In this document: piece after piece, positions 46,201-55,330 of the stretch | Numbering within the stretch: position 1 is the first letter of the stretch | Layout: each line of letters opens with the position of its first letter | NCBI GenBank assembly: GCA_013001595.1 | Contig: JABDMH010000145.1 | Coordinates: forward strand, 1-58,495 | Length of the DNA: 58,495 nucleotides | Direction: 5' to 3' | Source of the DNA: Saprospiraceae bacterium | Lineage (GTDB): Bacteria; Bacteroidota; Bacteroidia; Chitinophagales; Saprospiraceae | Made by a program: the position numbers and the translations under genes | Notes under the pieces: generated by a model | The model's input: the letters and a program-made list of their open reading frames with translations, nothing else | Databases searched by the model: none | Told to the model about the DNA's origin: nothing

Positions 46201-47783
46201 ACTTGGGCAAACAGTTGCTTAAAGTAGTTTGATATATGCTGCGAATGATGAGACAAGACAGCCAGTGGTATATCATTACCCATAGAACCAACCGGATCTT
46301 TGCCTTCCCTAATCATTGGGCCAAGAATCACCTTGATATCATCTTTGGTAAATCCATGCAAAATCTGCTGTTGTAGCAACTTGCTATCATCCAGTCCATT
46401 GGCACTGGTTAACTGAGGAGGAAAGTCTTTGAGTTTTAAACGATGTTGTTCAAGCCAATCTGCATACGGTGCATTTTTACAAATTACCTTCTTGAGTTCC
46501 TCATCACCGATCACCCTCTTTTCATCCATATCAGCAATAAGCATCTTTCCGGGTTGTAACCTTCCCTTGTAGAGAATCGTGGCGGGATCAATCGGCAACA
46601 CACCAGCCTCAGAAGCAACGATCAATGTATTATCTTTTGTGAGTAAGTATCGCGAAGGTCTTAATCCATTACGATCGAGTGTAGCTCCCACTAGGATTCC
46701 ATCTGTAAAGCAGATGGAGGCAGGACCATCCCAGGGTTCCATTAGGTTACTGTGGTATTCGTAAAAAGAACGTTTGTAATCAGCCATGTCCTCATCCATT
46801 TCCCATGCTTCGGGAATCATCATCATGAGGGCATGAGGCATAGATCGTCCACTAAGAACTAAGAACTCCAACACATTATCAAATGCTCCGGAATCGGACT
46901 GATTTGGACCAATAATGGGTTTTAATTTTTTTTGCTCAATCTTATTAAAGTATTCAGACTCCAGTAAGAATTCTTTGGCTTTCCAACTATTCATATTGCC
47001 CTGTATGGTATTTATTTCACCATTATGTGCCACGTAGCGAAATGGTTGTGCGAGCTTCCATTTGGGTACTGTGTTGGTTGAGAAGCGAGAGTGTATGACC
47101 GCAATCGCAGATTTAAAATCTTCGCTCTTCAAATCGGGATAATAGCTGCGTAACTGACCAGTGGTTAGTTGCCCCTTATATACGACGGTCTTATAAGAAA
47201 ATGAACAGAGATAAAAATCATCTTCTGTTTGCGGGAAAATCTTGTGAATATTATGGATTGAAAACTTGCGAAGCACATGAAGTCTACGCTCTAACTGCAT
47301 TCGTTTAATATCGCTCTTCGGTTTGACGAACACTTGCTCAATTCGGGGTTCTACATCCACAGCACCTTTACCTAAACCCTCATTGTCTGTGGGCACCTTA
47401 CGATATCCAAGCAATTCAAAACCTTGTTCATCAATGTAGTCATTGAAGGTGATTCGGCATTGTGACATTAGGTTTTTATCCCTTGGAAAGAACACCATGC
47501 CGACTCCATAGGCGCCAAATTCAGGAAGTTCAAAGCCGGCTTCTCGGCATTTTTTTGCAAAAAAATCATGCGGGATCTGAGTGAGTATCCCAGCTCCATC
47601 CCCAGTATTGGCCTCACAACCACATGCACCTCGATGCTCCATATTATGGAGCATGGTCAGGGCGTTATCAATTAGCTTGTGACTTTTGATGCCATTCAAG
47701 TTGGCAATTAATCCTGTGCCACATGAATCCTTCTCTAGTTCAGGAACATACAAGCTCCTGTTATTTTCACAACTATCTGCCAT
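43254..47783 (-). CDS. gltB: Glutamate synthase, large (alpha) subunit
   Basis: 1509 aa, full length. Residue Cys21 (EKDSCGTGLIA) is the N-terminal nucleophile of the glutaminase domain after removal of a 20-residue propeptide. The FMN/synthase domain shows QMAQGAKPGEGGQLPGHKV-like (KMAQGAKPGEGGQLPGHKV), and the 3Fe-4S cysteines are in CILMRKCHLNTCPVG. The C-terminal GxGxG beta-helix domain (GEAYIHGMAGERFAVRNSG) is complete. It makes two glutamates from glutamine and 2-oxoglutarate. It sits between the Phe/Tyr and His operons, whose aminotransferases consume glutamate. Confidence 0.97.
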   Translation of the reverse strand: MADSCENNRSLYVPELEKDSCGTGLIANLNGIKSHKLIDNALTMLHNMEHRGACGCEANTGDGAGILTQIPHDFFAKKCREAGFELPEFGAYGVGMVFFPRDKNLMSQCRITFNDYIDEQGFELLGYRKVPTDNEGLGKGAVDVEPRIEQVFVKPKSDIKRMQLERRLHVLRKFSIHNIHKIFPQTEDDFYLCSFSYKTVVYKGQLTTGQLRSYYPDLKSEDFKSAIAVIHSRFSTNTVPKWKLAQPFRYVAHNGEINTIQGNMNSWKAKEFLLESEYFNKIEQKKLKPIIGPNQSDSGAFDNVLEFLVLSGRSMPHALMMMIPEAWEMDEDMADYKRSFYEYHSNLMEPWDGPASICFTDGILVGATLDRNGLRPSRYLLTKDNTLIVASEAGVLPIDPATILYKGRLQPGKMLIADMDEKRVIGDEELKKVICKNAPYADWLEQHRLKLKDFPPQLTSANGLDDSKLLQQQILHGFTKDDIKVILGPMIREGKDPVGSMGNDIPLAVLSHHSQHISNYFKQLFAQVTNPPIDSIRERDVMSLCTYLGQSDNILEPSADQAKFILLEQPILSNDDLNKLKNIKHQDHAAAVIDVTFPSDGQSGRLVAALDGICAKVEDLVRNGHDILILSDRKVDQTKAPIPSLLAVGAVHHHLIKVGLRSRTSIVAEAGDARETHHMATLLGFGGDAVNPYLAFATIADLKRKKIVSDTLSHDEMVKLYTKVLGKGLLKIMSKIGISTLQSYKGAQIFEVLGIDKDVVAKCFKGAISRIQGMSFDDLAHEILQRQHLAYPDKNLLKDLNEGGSYQWKQRGEEHLFNPQTIHLLQLSTRRGDYETFKKYSKLIDEQSEKALTLRGLLTFRKGRSIPIDEVEPVENILTRFATGAMSFGSISHEAHTTLAIAMNRIGGRSNSGEGGEDDVRFEPKENGDLERSAIKQVASGRFGVTSYYLTNADELQIKMAQGAKPGEGGQLPGHKVNDWIARVRNSTPGVGLISPPPHHDIYSIEDLAQLIFDLKNANREARINVKLVSKAGVGIIASGVAKAHADAILIAGHDGGTGASPITSIKHAGLPWELGLADSHQTLVKNKLRDRVVLQTDGQIRTGRDLAIATLLGAEEWGVATAALVVEGCILMRKCHLNTCPVGIATQDPELRKRFAGDPQHVINFFTYLAQELREIMAELGFKKVTDMVGKVEMLKMKKDIDHWKYRNLDLSPILYKEPVDESVGQYKMVEQDHGIEDVIDRKLIAHAKHTLSDGKPISGIFDIKNTDRAVGAMLSNEISKKYKGEGLPDGTLEFRFRGSAGQSFGAFLAPGAQFTLEGESNDYFGKGLSGGRIIVSPDREAPFVPHENIIIGNVALYGATSGEAYIHGMAGERFAVRNSGAHAVVEGVGDHGCEYMTGGIIINLGTWGKNFAAGMSGGVAYIYDKENTFHASCNMAMVELEQPSTEDYEEIRRLIRNHFRFTSSKIAIRVLNQWKEESKYFVKVMPKDYKAVLLRMKKEAEQQSRVG

Positions 47784-48098
47784 TTCACAAAATTTTATGC
47801 GAGCTACAAACTTAAGAAATTCACTGAATCTTTTTGAATACAGCCTTGTCTGGAATATACATCAAAATGACGTATTCCCCTTTGAGCACGGTAATTTATC
47901 TCGATACTCAAACCAATATACTGTCACGAATAAGATCAAATTGACTCCTCTAAACCAACTTTCCTGTAAACTCTATTCCGAGGAAACTCTGAAAGTCGAG
48001 CCTAGAAGGGAGAACACAATTTAAACGTCAATGTTTTCAACGGATAACTAAGCAACCTAGAAATGCAATTCTCATGGCATTCTGTCAACGAGAACAGA
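47784..48098. other. Intergenic region between his and glt operons
   Basis: Leftward strand has TAAGTTTG (47814-47807), an exact TAnnTTTG match 24 bases before gltB ATG, the likely glt promoter; no good -33 TTG is at the right distance. I see no clear his terminator with a U-run. No gene. Confidence 0.45.
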
Positions 48099-48716
48099 TC
48101 ATTTAGCATGGCGCTCCTGGAGTATTTCGACCACATCCATGAGGGAAAACCCCTTCTGTTCGAGAAGTACTAAGAAGTGGTAAACCAGATCTGCTGCTTC
48201 ACCTAAGAAGAGATCTTTGTCTTCGTTCTTCGCCTCGATCACGAGCTCAACTGCCTCTTCACCTACTTTTTGGGCGATTTTATCAATTCCTTTTTCAAAG
48301 AGGCTTGAGGTGTAACTTTTGTCTTGAGGATTTTTCTTACGATCAGCAATAATCTCTGCGAGGCCGGCAAGGAAAGAAAGGCCATATTTCTCATTTCCAA
48401 AACAAGTATCGGTAAGTAAATGACAAGCTGGGCCGGCGGGGTCAGCGAGAATCAGCAAGGTATCCTTATCGCAATCGACTTTGACTTCCCTGAGGTTTAG
48501 ATAATGTCCAGAAGTTTCTCCCTTGGTCCACAATCGTTGTTTAGATCGACTGAAGAAAGTCACCTTATTGGAGATGAGGGTATGTTTCAGAGATTCCTCA
48601 TTCATAAATCCCAGCATGATTACCTGGCCTGATCTTGCATCCTGGACGATCGCTGGAATAATTCCATCACCTTTTTTAAAATCAAGTGTGCCGATCTCTG
48701 CATCATTAAATGTCAT
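48099..48716 (-). CDS. hisIE: Bifunctional phosphoribosyl-AMP cyclohydrolase / phosphoribosyl-ATP pyrophosphohydrolase
   Basis: 205 aa. HisI part (1-110): GFMNEESLKHTL, SRSKQRLWTKGETSGHYL, then DCDKDTLLILADPAGPACHL with the metal-binding Asp and Cys residues. HisE part (115-205): MazG-like KVGEEAVELVIEAKNED and GEAADLVYHFLVLL with Glu ligands. It performs steps 2 and 3 of histidine synthesis. Last gene of the his operon, 8 bases after hisF. Confidence 0.97.
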   Translation of the reverse strand: MTFNDAEIGTLDFKKGDGIIPAIVQDARSGQVIMLGFMNEESLKHTLISNKVTFFSRSKQRLWTKGETSGHYLNLREVKVDCDKDTLLILADPAGPACHLLTDTCFGNEKYGLSFLAGLAEIIADRKKNPQDKSYTSSLFEKGIDKIAQKVGEEAVELVIEAKNEDKDLFLGEAADLVYHFLVLLEQKGFSLMDVVEILQERHAK

Positions 48717-48724
48717 ATCGAAAA

Positions 48725-49477
48725 TTATCTGATTTGAATATCCCTTTCCTTCAGGAATTGTTTCAGTTCCGGTATTGGGATTTCATGAAAATGAAAAATG
48801 CTTGCGGCTAAACCGGCATCAGCCTTTGCCTCAGTAAATACTTCCCTAAAATGCTCCTTCGTACCAGCACCACCGGAAGCAATGATTGGGATATCAAGTT
48901 GATCAGACATCTCACGCAATGCCTCGATGGCAAAGCCTGATTTGGTACCATCGTGATCCATGGAGGTGAATAGGATTTCGCCTGCACCTCTCTCCTGCAC
49001 CTCCCTTGCCCAAGCAAACAGCTCCAGATCTGTGGGAATCGATCCACCTGCTACATGTACTATCCAGCTATCATCAACTTGTTTCGCATCAATTGCGACC
49101 ACAATACATTGGCTTCCAAAGCGATAAGATAGATCATCAATCAGGCCTGGAGTACGAACTGCAGATGAATTTACCGAAACTTTATCAGCACCATGGTCGA
49201 GCAAGGTATCTACGTCTCCGATACTACCAATGCCCCCTCCGATGGTAAATGGAATGCTTAAGTGTCTGGCAACATCATCAGCCAACTTAGCCAGTGTCTT
49301 TCGCTTCTCTTTTGTGGCAGTAATGTCTAAAAAGACTAGTTCATCAGCACCCTGCTCACTGTACAGTTTGCCTAATTCTACCGGATCACCAGCATCTCTG
49401 AGTTCCAGGAAATTAATCCCTTTGACAGTACGGCCCTCCTTGACATCAAGACAAGGAATAATTCTTTTAGCTAACAT
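48725..49477 (-). CDS. hisF: Imidazole glycerol phosphate synthase, cyclase subunit
   Basis: 250 aa from ATG 49477 ([20 protein letters not shown] begins the family); a TTG two codons earlier is not needed. (beta/alpha)8 barrel with catalytic Asp in PCLDV (about residue 11) and the second Asp in [10 protein letters not shown] (near 130); phosphate loops GGGIG and ASGGAG are intact. It works with HisH to make IGP and AICAR from PRFAR and ammonia. It overlaps hisA by 11 bases. Confidence 0.97.
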   Translation of the reverse strand: MLAKRIIPCLDVKEGRTVKGINFLELRDAGDPVELGKLYSEQGADELVFLDITATKEKRKTLAKLADDVARHLSIPFTIGGGIGSIGDVDTLLDHGADKVSVNSSAVRTPGLIDDLSYRFGSQCIVVAIDAKQVDDSWIVHVAGGSIPTDLELFAWAREVQERGAGEILFTSMDHDGTKSGFAIEALREMSDQLDIPIIASGGAGTKEHFREVFTEAKADAGLAASIFHFHEIPIPELKQFLKERDIQIR

Positions 49478-50192
49478 CGGCAAATTTTTCCAAATCTTTC
49501 AAAGCGATCCTTCCTTCATAAATTGCCTTACCGACGATGGCCCCATAGCATCCAACATCCTCCAATTCAAGCAGATCGGCCAGATTTGACACACCCCCAC
49601 TAGCAATCAACTTAATATTAGCATAGGTTGCCAGAATATCCCTGTAGAGTGAAACAGCCGGTCCGGTCAACATACCATCTTTCGAGATATCGGTGCAGAC
49701 GACGTAAGAAACGCCCTTATTAACATGTTCATTGAGAAATTCACTCCATGTGAAGTCTGAAGTTTCTTTCCATCCACGAGTGGCCACTTTGCCGTCGATT
49801 AGGTCCGCACCCAGGATAAGTTTTTCTGGACCATACTTTGATAGCCATTTATGAAAGAGTTCAGGTTTCTCAGCCGCGATGCTACCCACTGTCGCCTGTG
49901 CCGCCCCGTTCTCAAACACAATTTCCAAATCCTCATCCCGCTTCACACCACCACCAAAATCAATGATTAGGTCAGTTTTGGCTGCTATGCGCTGTAAAAC
50001 GCGCCAATTCTTTACTTGATTTGCCTTGGCACCATCCAGGTCGACTAAGTGTAACCGGCGGATACCAGCATCGGCAAACATTATTGCGGCATCTAAAGGA
50101 TCATTATAGTAGGTGGTTTTTCGGTCATACTGGCCCTGTTCAAGACGCACAGCTTTTCCCTCAATGATATCGATAGCAGGTATTATATGCAT
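49467..50192 (-). CDS. hisA: ProFAR isomerase
   Basis: 241 aa barrel. Catalytic Asp8 ([19 protein letters not shown]) and the second Asp in [15 protein letters not shown], with phosphate-binding VDLDGAK, DFGGGVK and ASGGVSN. It opens the ribose ring of ProFAR to PRFAR, step 4. Three bases after hisH, overlapping hisF by 11. Confidence 0.96.
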   Translation of the reverse strand: MHIIPAIDIIEGKAVRLEQGQYDRKTTYYNDPLDAAIMFADAGIRRLHLVDLDGAKANQVKNWRVLQRIAAKTDLIIDFGGGVKRDEDLEIVFENGAAQATVGSIAAEKPELFHKWLSKYGPEKLILGADLIDGKVATRGWKETSDFTWSEFLNEHVNKGVSYVVCTDISKDGMLTGPAVSLYRDILATYANIKLIASGGVSNLADLLELEDVGCYGAIVGKAIYEGRIALKDLEKFADVS

Positions 50193-50195
50193 GAC

Positions 50196-50786
50196 CTAGG
50201 GTAAGTTTAGAAAGTGCTGTAGGATTTGGCCACCGACCGATCCAGATTTCTCGGGATGAAATTGGGTGCCGTAGAAATTGTCACGGTGCATAGCTGCTGA
50301 AAAAGGTAGGCAATAATTTGTGGTGGCAGCAGTGAACGCGGACATTTCCACATAATAACTGTGTACAAAATATACATACTTGTGCTCAAGATCAGGAGGA
50401 AACAGATTTGCATCTAGATTGTATATGGTGTTCCAACCCATATGGGGCACTTTTTGCCCCTCTGAAGGTTGAAACCGCTTTACCTTGGCATCGAAAATTC
50501 CCAAACACTCCGTATCTCCTTCCGCTGACCAAGCGCACATCAACTGCATACCAAGACAAATGCCTAATACCGGTTGTGTAAGCGATGGGATTATCTCATT
50601 CAAGCCCTGCTCTCGCACAAAGCCCATGGTTGTACTTGCTTCCCCCACACCGGGAAAAATCACTTTCGAAGCAGCTCGTATCTGTTCTGGATCCTTGGTG
50701 AAGATCGCATCGACGCCATATCGCCGCAGGGCGTAGTAGACCGACCTGGTATTTCCTGCGTTATAGTCAATAACCACGACACTCAT
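50196..50786 (-). CDS. hisH: Imidazole glycerol phosphate synthase, glutaminase subunit
   Basis: 196 aa, class I glutamine amidotransferase. Triad Cys77 (LGICLGMQLM), His177 and Glu179 (GTQFHPEKSG); oxyanion region PGVGEAS. It supplies ammonia through the HisF barrel. Its ATG shares one base with the hisB stop (TAATG), so the two are translationally coupled. Confidence 0.97.
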   Translation of the reverse strand: MSVVVIDYNAGNTRSVYYALRRYGVDAIFTKDPEQIRAASKVIFPGVGEASTTMGFVREQGLNEIIPSLTQPVLGICLGMQLMCAWSAEGDTECLGIFDAKVKRFQPSEGQKVPHMGWNTIYNLDANLFPPDLEHKYVYFVHSYYVEMSAFTAATTNYCLPFSAAMHRDNFYGTQFHPEKSGSVGGQILQHFLNLP

Positions 50787-51919
50787 TATAATACTCCTTT
50801 AGTGGAAGGTAAATCAAATTGATCCATATCTCTGAGAACGGCTCTTTTTATCGCTCTGGCAAATGCCTTGAATACCGATTCGATCTTATGATGCTCATTC
50901 TCTCCCGTCACCTTGATGTTGAGGTTGCAACTGGCCGCATCTGAGAAAGATTTAAAAAAGTGAACGAACATTTCAGTAGGCACATCACCAACATACTCAC
51001 GCTCAAACTGGGCATCCCAGACCAGCCAGGGTCTTCCTCCAAAATCCAAGGTTACCATTGCTTCACTTTCGTCCATGGGAAGAGCAAAACCATAGCGCTC
51101 GATGCCTCGCTTACTACCCAATGCATTTTTGAAGGCCGTACCCAGTGCTAGTGCAGTGTCTTCAATAGTATGATGCTCATCTACTTGCAAATCTCCATGA
51201 ACATTGATCTCTAGATTGATGCCTCCATGCTTTCCCAGTTGATCCAACATATGATCAAAGAAGTGCAATCCCGTTTGAATATTGGTCTCGCCGGGACCAT
51301 CGAGATTCAATCTCACTACGATGCTCGTTTCCTTAGTCGTACGTTCTATTTCTGTCACCCGATCCTGACTCTTAAGAAATTGGTAGATGCTCTGCCATCG
51401 ATCCGTTCTATGAACAATAACGTCGTCCAAGGCAACGTCATCAGCCAAGTGATCTTCTGACTCGTCAAGAGATTTGCCGATAAATATTCCTTTGGCGCCC
51501 AAGTTGCTGGCGAAAATCATGTCAGTAATTCGATCTCCAATCACAAAAGAATTGGCAAGATCATAGTCTCCCAATAGATAATGCTGAACACCTCCAATTG
51601 CTGGTTTGCGCGAAGGCGAGTGATCAGCTGCAAAACTTCGATCAATCACTACCTCCCGCCATGAAATGCCCATACTCTCCAACGTGCGGAGCATCAGATT
51701 ATGTGGTCCCCAAAATGTATCTTCGGGGAACGAATCTGTTCCCAATCCATCCTGATTAGTGACCATCACCCACTCAAAATCAAGATCCCTGGCCATTGAT
51801 GCTAGATATGTAAGCGCATCGGGTAGAAAAGCAAGCTTTTCAAAGCTATCCACCTGATAGTCCTGTGGCGGTTCTGCGATGATGGTACCATCTCTATCGA
51901 TAAAAAGAAGCTTTTTCAT
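50786..51919 (-). CDS. hisB: Bifunctional histidinol-phosphatase / IGP dehydratase
   Basis: 377 aa fusion. N-terminal HAD phosphatase (1-165): nucleophile Asp8 and Asp10 in [16 protein letters not shown], and late [19 protein letters not shown]; the four zinc ligands of the enterobacterial enzyme are not all evident. C-terminal IGP dehydratase (from about 190): [31 protein letters not shown] and [17 protein letters not shown], with the manganese-binding His clusters. It carries out steps 6 and 8. Overlaps hisC by 4 bases and hisH by 1. Confidence 0.96.
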   Translation of the reverse strand: MKKLLFIDRDGTIIAEPPQDYQVDSFEKLAFLPDALTYLASMARDLDFEWVMVTNQDGLGTDSFPEDTFWGPHNLMLRTLESMGISWREVVIDRSFAADHSPSRKPAIGGVQHYLLGDYDLANSFVIGDRITDMIFASNLGAKGIFIGKSLDESEDHLADDVALDDVIVHRTDRWQSIYQFLKSQDRVTEIERTTKETSIVVRLNLDGPGETNIQTGLHFFDHMLDQLGKHGGINLEINVHGDLQVDEHHTIEDTALALGTAFKNALGSKRGIERYGFALPMDESEAMVTLDFGGRPWLVWDAQFEREYVGDVPTEMFVHFFKSFSDAASCNLNIKVTGENEHHKIESVFKAFARAIKRAVLRDMDQFDLPSTKGVL

Positions 51920-52950
51920 GTCAACGCTTTAATGATTTTAACAACCAAATCATTCTCAGCAGGCGTACCCACAGTAATACGTAAGCAGTCTCTACATCCC
52001 AATGCATTAGATCGGTCTCGTACAATCACCCCTTGTTGTTTGAGTGCGTCAAAGACCATTTGATGATCTTTAAATCTTACCAATAAAAAATTAGCATCCG
52101 AGGGATAGATTTTCACTACACTAGCCAATGCTTTGAGTGAGGTAGTCAGTCTCTGTCGTTCCTTGACCAGCAGTGCGATAACTTCCTTCGTCTGCTCACT
52201 ATGATCCCTGAGCACCTCAATGGCACGACGTTGCGTCAATTGATTCACATTATAAGGAGGCTTGACTGCATTCATCAATCTAATGATGTTGGGGTGCGCA
52301 AATGCCATACCTAACCGTATCCCTGCAAGACCCCATGCTTTAGAAAAAGTTTGCAAGACAACCAACCTGGGAAAGGCGGACAGTCGATTTGTCCAACTCT
52401 CCGATGAACTAAAATCTATATACGCTTCATCTATGACAATGATGCCTTCGAATCGCTGCAATAAGCCTTCAATCGCTGGATTAGAAATCAGATTTCCTGT
52501 AGGATTATTAGGCGAACAGATAAATAGCATCTTCGTATTGGAGGTCAGTCTCTCCTCCACTCGTTCGATCACAGGCTGAAAATCTTCAGACAAAGGACAA
52601 CTCAATACTGCTACATCAGCAATATCAGCACTGACCTGATACATGCCATAGGTGGGTGGGAAAGTCATAATTGCATCTTCACCTGGTCGGCAGAAAATTC
52701 GCATCAGGATATCAATGGCCTCATCACTTCCATTACCGAGAAAAATGGAGTCCTCTTCGACCTTCTTCTCTTTGGCAATTAAGGCCTTTAGTGATCTTTG
52801 CAACGGATCAGGATACCGGTTAAGTCCAGTCTCCATTGGATTTTCATTGGCATCTAGCAACACATCGGCCTGTCCCTCAAACTCATGACGAGCAGAACTA
52901 TATGGAGTCAGCTCCCAGATATTTGGCCGAACCAGCTTCTTAAGATTCAT
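51916..52950 (-). CDS. hisC: Histidinol-phosphate aminotransferase
   Basis: 344 aa. PLP lysine Lys204 in [14 protein letters not shown]; also LDANENP (32-38), [10 protein letters not shown] (71-80), SPNNPTGN and VIDEAYIDF. It transfers the amino group of glutamate to imidazole acetol phosphate. ATGA-type 4-base overlaps with both hisD and hisB. Confidence 0.97.
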   Translation of the reverse strand: MNLKKLVRPNIWELTPYSSARHEFEGQADVLLDANENPMETGLNRYPDPLQRSLKALIAKEKKVEEDSIFLGNGSDEAIDILMRIFCRPGEDAIMTFPPTYGMYQVSADIADVAVLSCPLSEDFQPVIERVEERLTSNTKMLFICSPNNPTGNLISNPAIEGLLQRFEGIIVIDEAYIDFSSSESWTNRLSAFPRLVVLQTFSKAWGLAGIRLGMAFAHPNIIRLMNAVKPPYNVNQLTQRRAIEVLRDHSEQTKEVIALLVKERQRLTTSLKALASVVKIYPSDANFLLVRFKDHQMVFDALKQQGVIVRDRSNALGCRDCLRITVGTPAENDLVVKIIKALT

Positions 52951-54245
52951 CTTTCTAGGCTTTTCCGACGAATTTCAACAGCACGTTGGTGCCCGACCAG
53001 CTGTTCGGCCTTTGCCATGACCTCTACCGTAGGTGCCAATTTGAGTAAACCCTCTGGAGTCAGCTCCTGAAAGGTGATCTTCTTTACGAAGGACTCTACC
53101 GAAACTCCGCTGTATGAGCTAGCCCAGCCATCTGTGGGCAATGTATGATTGGTGCCAGAAGCATAATCTCCGGCAGACTCAGGACTGAAGTTACCGACAA
53201 AAACAGATCCTGCATTCTGAATCAAAGGTAAATAGGTGTGAGGATCTGCCACACTTACGATCAGATGTTCGGGCGCATACAGATTTGAAAATTCAAACGC
53301 TTGTTCAGTGGTTTCTAAGAAGATCATCATGCTATTGGCCAAAGACTTTACTGCAATTTCTCTGCGAGGCAGATCATTCAATTGGTCTTGAATGCACGAT
53401 TGGACCTTTTGCAAGAGCGTCCAGCTGGTGCTGACTAGAACAGCCTGACTATCTACCCCATGCTCAGCTTGAGAAATCAGATCTGCCGCCACAAAATTTG
53501 GATCTGCCGAAGAATCGGCCAAGACCAATACTTCCGAAGGCCCGGCGGGCATATCAATGGCCACTCCCCGCCGCTGTGCTGAGAGTTTGGCCTCCGTAAC
53601 AAAGTGGTTACCGGGACCGAAAATCTTTTGCACAGGTGGCATTGTTGCAGTGCCGTATGTCATAGCTGCAATGGCTTGAGCACCTCCTGCTTTATAAATC
53701 TTGGATACACCAGAGATTAATGCAGCATAGCGCATGGCTGGATGAACTTTACCATGCTTTTGTGGTGGGGTACAAATGACTACTTCTTGACAACCCGCTA
53801 TTTGAGCTGGAATGGCTAACATTAGAATCGTTGAAAATAAAGGTGCAGTACCCCCTGGGATGTAGAGCCCAACTCTTTCAATGGCACGCGTCTCTCTCCA
53901 ACAAACGACACCCGGCATGGTCTCTACACTTGGAGTGTTTTGCAGTTGTTCTAAATGAAACCTATGGATGTTTTCTTTTGCTTGGTCAATAGCGGCTTTG
54001 AGCGCATCATCTAGCTCTGCCCTAGCCGATTCAATCTCTTCCGGTTTCACCCAGAGGTGTTCCAGGGTAATTCCGTCAAATTGAGATGTATACTCCTTAA
54101 CTGCTTCATCCCCTTTATTTTCAACCTTTTGCATGATATCCCGTACAATCTCAGCTACATTTGTTGCTGGTGCATCCGGTCTCCTTGCGATTTCAGGCCA
54201 CCGGTTCTGATCTGGTTTGTCATATATCGGAATAGAAAGTGACAT
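52947..54245 (-). CDS. hisD: Histidinol dehydrogenase
   Basis: 432 aa. Core motifs FGPGNHFVTEAK, AIDMPAGPSEVLVLAD, LISQAEHGVDSQAVLV (zinc-ligand His and Gln) and the final catalytic YAPEHLIV plus YASGTNHTLPTDGWA. It oxidises histidinol to histidine in two NAD steps, the end of the pathway. Two bases after hisG; overlaps hisC by 4. Confidence 0.97.
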   Translation of the reverse strand: MSLSIPIYDKPDQNRWPEIARRPDAPATNVAEIVRDIMQKVENKGDEAVKEYTSQFDGITLEHLWVKPEEIESARAELDDALKAAIDQAKENIHRFHLEQLQNTPSVETMPGVVCWRETRAIERVGLYIPGGTAPLFSTILMLAIPAQIAGCQEVVICTPPQKHGKVHPAMRYAALISGVSKIYKAGGAQAIAAMTYGTATMPPVQKIFGPGNHFVTEAKLSAQRRGVAIDMPAGPSEVLVLADSSADPNFVAADLISQAEHGVDSQAVLVSTSWTLLQKVQSCIQDQLNDLPRREIAVKSLANSMMIFLETTEQAFEFSNLYAPEHLIVSVADPHTYLPLIQNAGSVFVGNFSPESAGDYASGTNHTLPTDGWASSYSGVSVESFVKKITFQELTPEGLLKLAPTVEVMAKAEQLVGHQRAVEIRRKSLER

Positions 54246-54247
54246 CG

Positions 54248-55099
54248 TTACAGAACCATTTTTTCTATAGGCACTATTAAAATACCTTCCGCTCCCAGTG
54301 CCTTGAGCTGGTCAATAATTTGCCAAAATTTGGATTCATCCAAAACAGAGTGGATCGAACTCCAACCTTGCTCCGCAAGAGGCAAAACAGTGGGGCTTTT
54401 CATGCCCGGCAATAGATTTATAATGGCATCCACATTTTTATTGGGAGCATTGAGAAGCACGTACTTAAAACCTCGAGCCTTTAGTACAGACTCCATGCGA
54501 AACATCAACTGGTTAAGGATTTGAAGTTTCTTTTCATCCATATCCCGATTCCCGATAAGTACTGCTTCGGATTTCAATACAGTCTCTACCTCTTTCAACC
54601 CATTGCTAAGGAGGGTGCTCCCCGTACTAACAATATCCATGACCGCTTCTGCCAAGCCTATCCCTGGTGCGATCTCTACTGAACCTGAAATAGAATGAAT
54701 CTCTGCCGTAATGTTATGCTTATCAAGAAATTTTTGAAGTATCACTGGGTACGAAGTAGCGATTCTCTTCTTATCAAAATAGGAGACTCCTTGATACGCT
54801 TCAGTACGAGGAATGGCTAGTGACATTCTGCATTTCGAAAATCCCAATCGCTTTATAAGATCAACCTCGCACGTATGTTCCAACAACACATTTTCACCAA
54901 TAATTCCCAAATCTGCAACACCATCTTCAACGTATTGCGGAATATCATCATCACGAAGGAACAATACTTGTGCAGGAAAATTCTGGGCCGGAGTGACTAG
55001 CTTGCCTTTACCCTTACTGAATTTAACATCGCAGTCTTTCAACAGGGATAGAGATCCCTCACTCAACCTACCTGACTTTTGAATAGCAATTTTCAGCAT
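54248..55099 (-). CDS. hisG: ATP phosphoribosyltransferase, long form
   Basis: 283 aa. Long form with its own C-terminal ACT-like regulatory domain (from about 210), so it needs no HisZ and should be feedback inhibited by histidine. PRPP region: MDIVSTGSTLLSNGL. Substrate-binding DDDIPQYVEDGVADLGIIGE is near 50-70. First step of the pathway. It is the first gene after the his attenuator: the leader hairpin ends about 50 bases upstream. Confidence 0.97.
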   Translation of the reverse strand: MLKIAIQKSGRLSEGSLSLLKDCDVKFSKGKGKLVTPAQNFPAQVLFLRDDDIPQYVEDGVADLGIIGENVLLEHTCEVDLIKRLGFSKCRMSLAIPRTEAYQGVSYFDKKRIATSYPVILQKFLDKHNITAEIHSISGSVEIAPGIGLAEAVMDIVSTGSTLLSNGLKEVETVLKSEAVLIGNRDMDEKKLQILNQLMFRMESVLKARGFKYVLLNAPNKNVDAIINLLPGMKSPTVLPLAEQGWSSIHSVLDESKFWQIIDQLKALGAEGILIVPIEKMVL

Positions 55100-55138
55100 T
55101 AGCTTACATTTTTCATTCTATAACTCGACACAAGCATC

Positions 55139-55184
55139 AAATTAAATATGAAGCGGCTTACCACATCATAGTGATAAGCCGCTT
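55139..55184 (-). terminator. Attenuator terminator (3:4) of the his operon
   Basis: On the leftward RNA: AAGCGGCUUAUCAC (55184-55171), loop UAUGAU, GUGGUAAGCCGCUU (55164-55151), 14 pairs with a single U-G wobble, followed by CAUAUUUAAUUU. On the opposite strand the wobble would be a C-A mismatch, so the structure is tuned to the his-sense RNA. The U-tract is interrupted by A, weaker than that of pheA. Confidence 0.8.
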
Positions 55185-55243
55185 GTGTTATACCTTTTGC
55201 TACACAGTCACCTCATCACTTGCTGAGCAAGGAAGGATGATGA
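55171..55243 (-). promoter_or_regulatory. Alternative attenuator stems (1:2 and 2:3) upstream of hisG
   Basis: Strand 1: UCAUCAU (55243-55237) lies across the His codons. Strand 2: GUGAUGAG (55219-55212) overlaps the leader stop. Strand 3: CUUAUCAC (55178-55171) is in the 5' arm of the terminator. 1:2 gives seven pairs, 2:3 gives eight, each with one G-U. 2:3 excludes the terminator. A further local stem CUUGC-UCA-GCAAG lies at 55230-55218. Confidence 0.75.
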
Positions 55244-55266
55244 TCATGTAGTCTTTGTAGTTTCAT
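55216..55266 (-). CDS. hisL: His-containing leader peptide of the his attenuator
   Basis: A 16-codon frame, ATG 55266 to TGA 55216, encoding MKLQRLHDHHPSLLSK. Three His codons (CAU, then CAU CAU) in four positions. Ribosome stalling there at low charged tRNA-His would cover strand 1 and let strand 2 pair with strand 3. It starts about 25 bases downstream of a TAGCTTTG promoter core. Fewer His codons than the seven of enterobacterial HisL, but the layout is the same. Symbol given by role. Confidence 0.8.
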   Translation of the reverse strand: MKLQRLHDHHPSLLSK

Positions 55267-55291
55267 TCGATTTTACGCTTTCTCCAGGAGT

Positions 55292-55325
55292 CAAAGCTAT
55301 GAAAATTTTCCAAGACATCAGCAAA
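55292..55325 (-). promoter_or_regulatory. Promoter of the his operon
   Basis: Leftward: TTTG (55325-55322), 22-base spacer, TAGCTTTG (55299-55292), an exact TAnnTTTG match. The spacer is slightly longer than in the pheA promoter. GGAGA lies between it and the leader ATG. Confidence 0.65.
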
Positions 55326-55330
55326 GCCTT

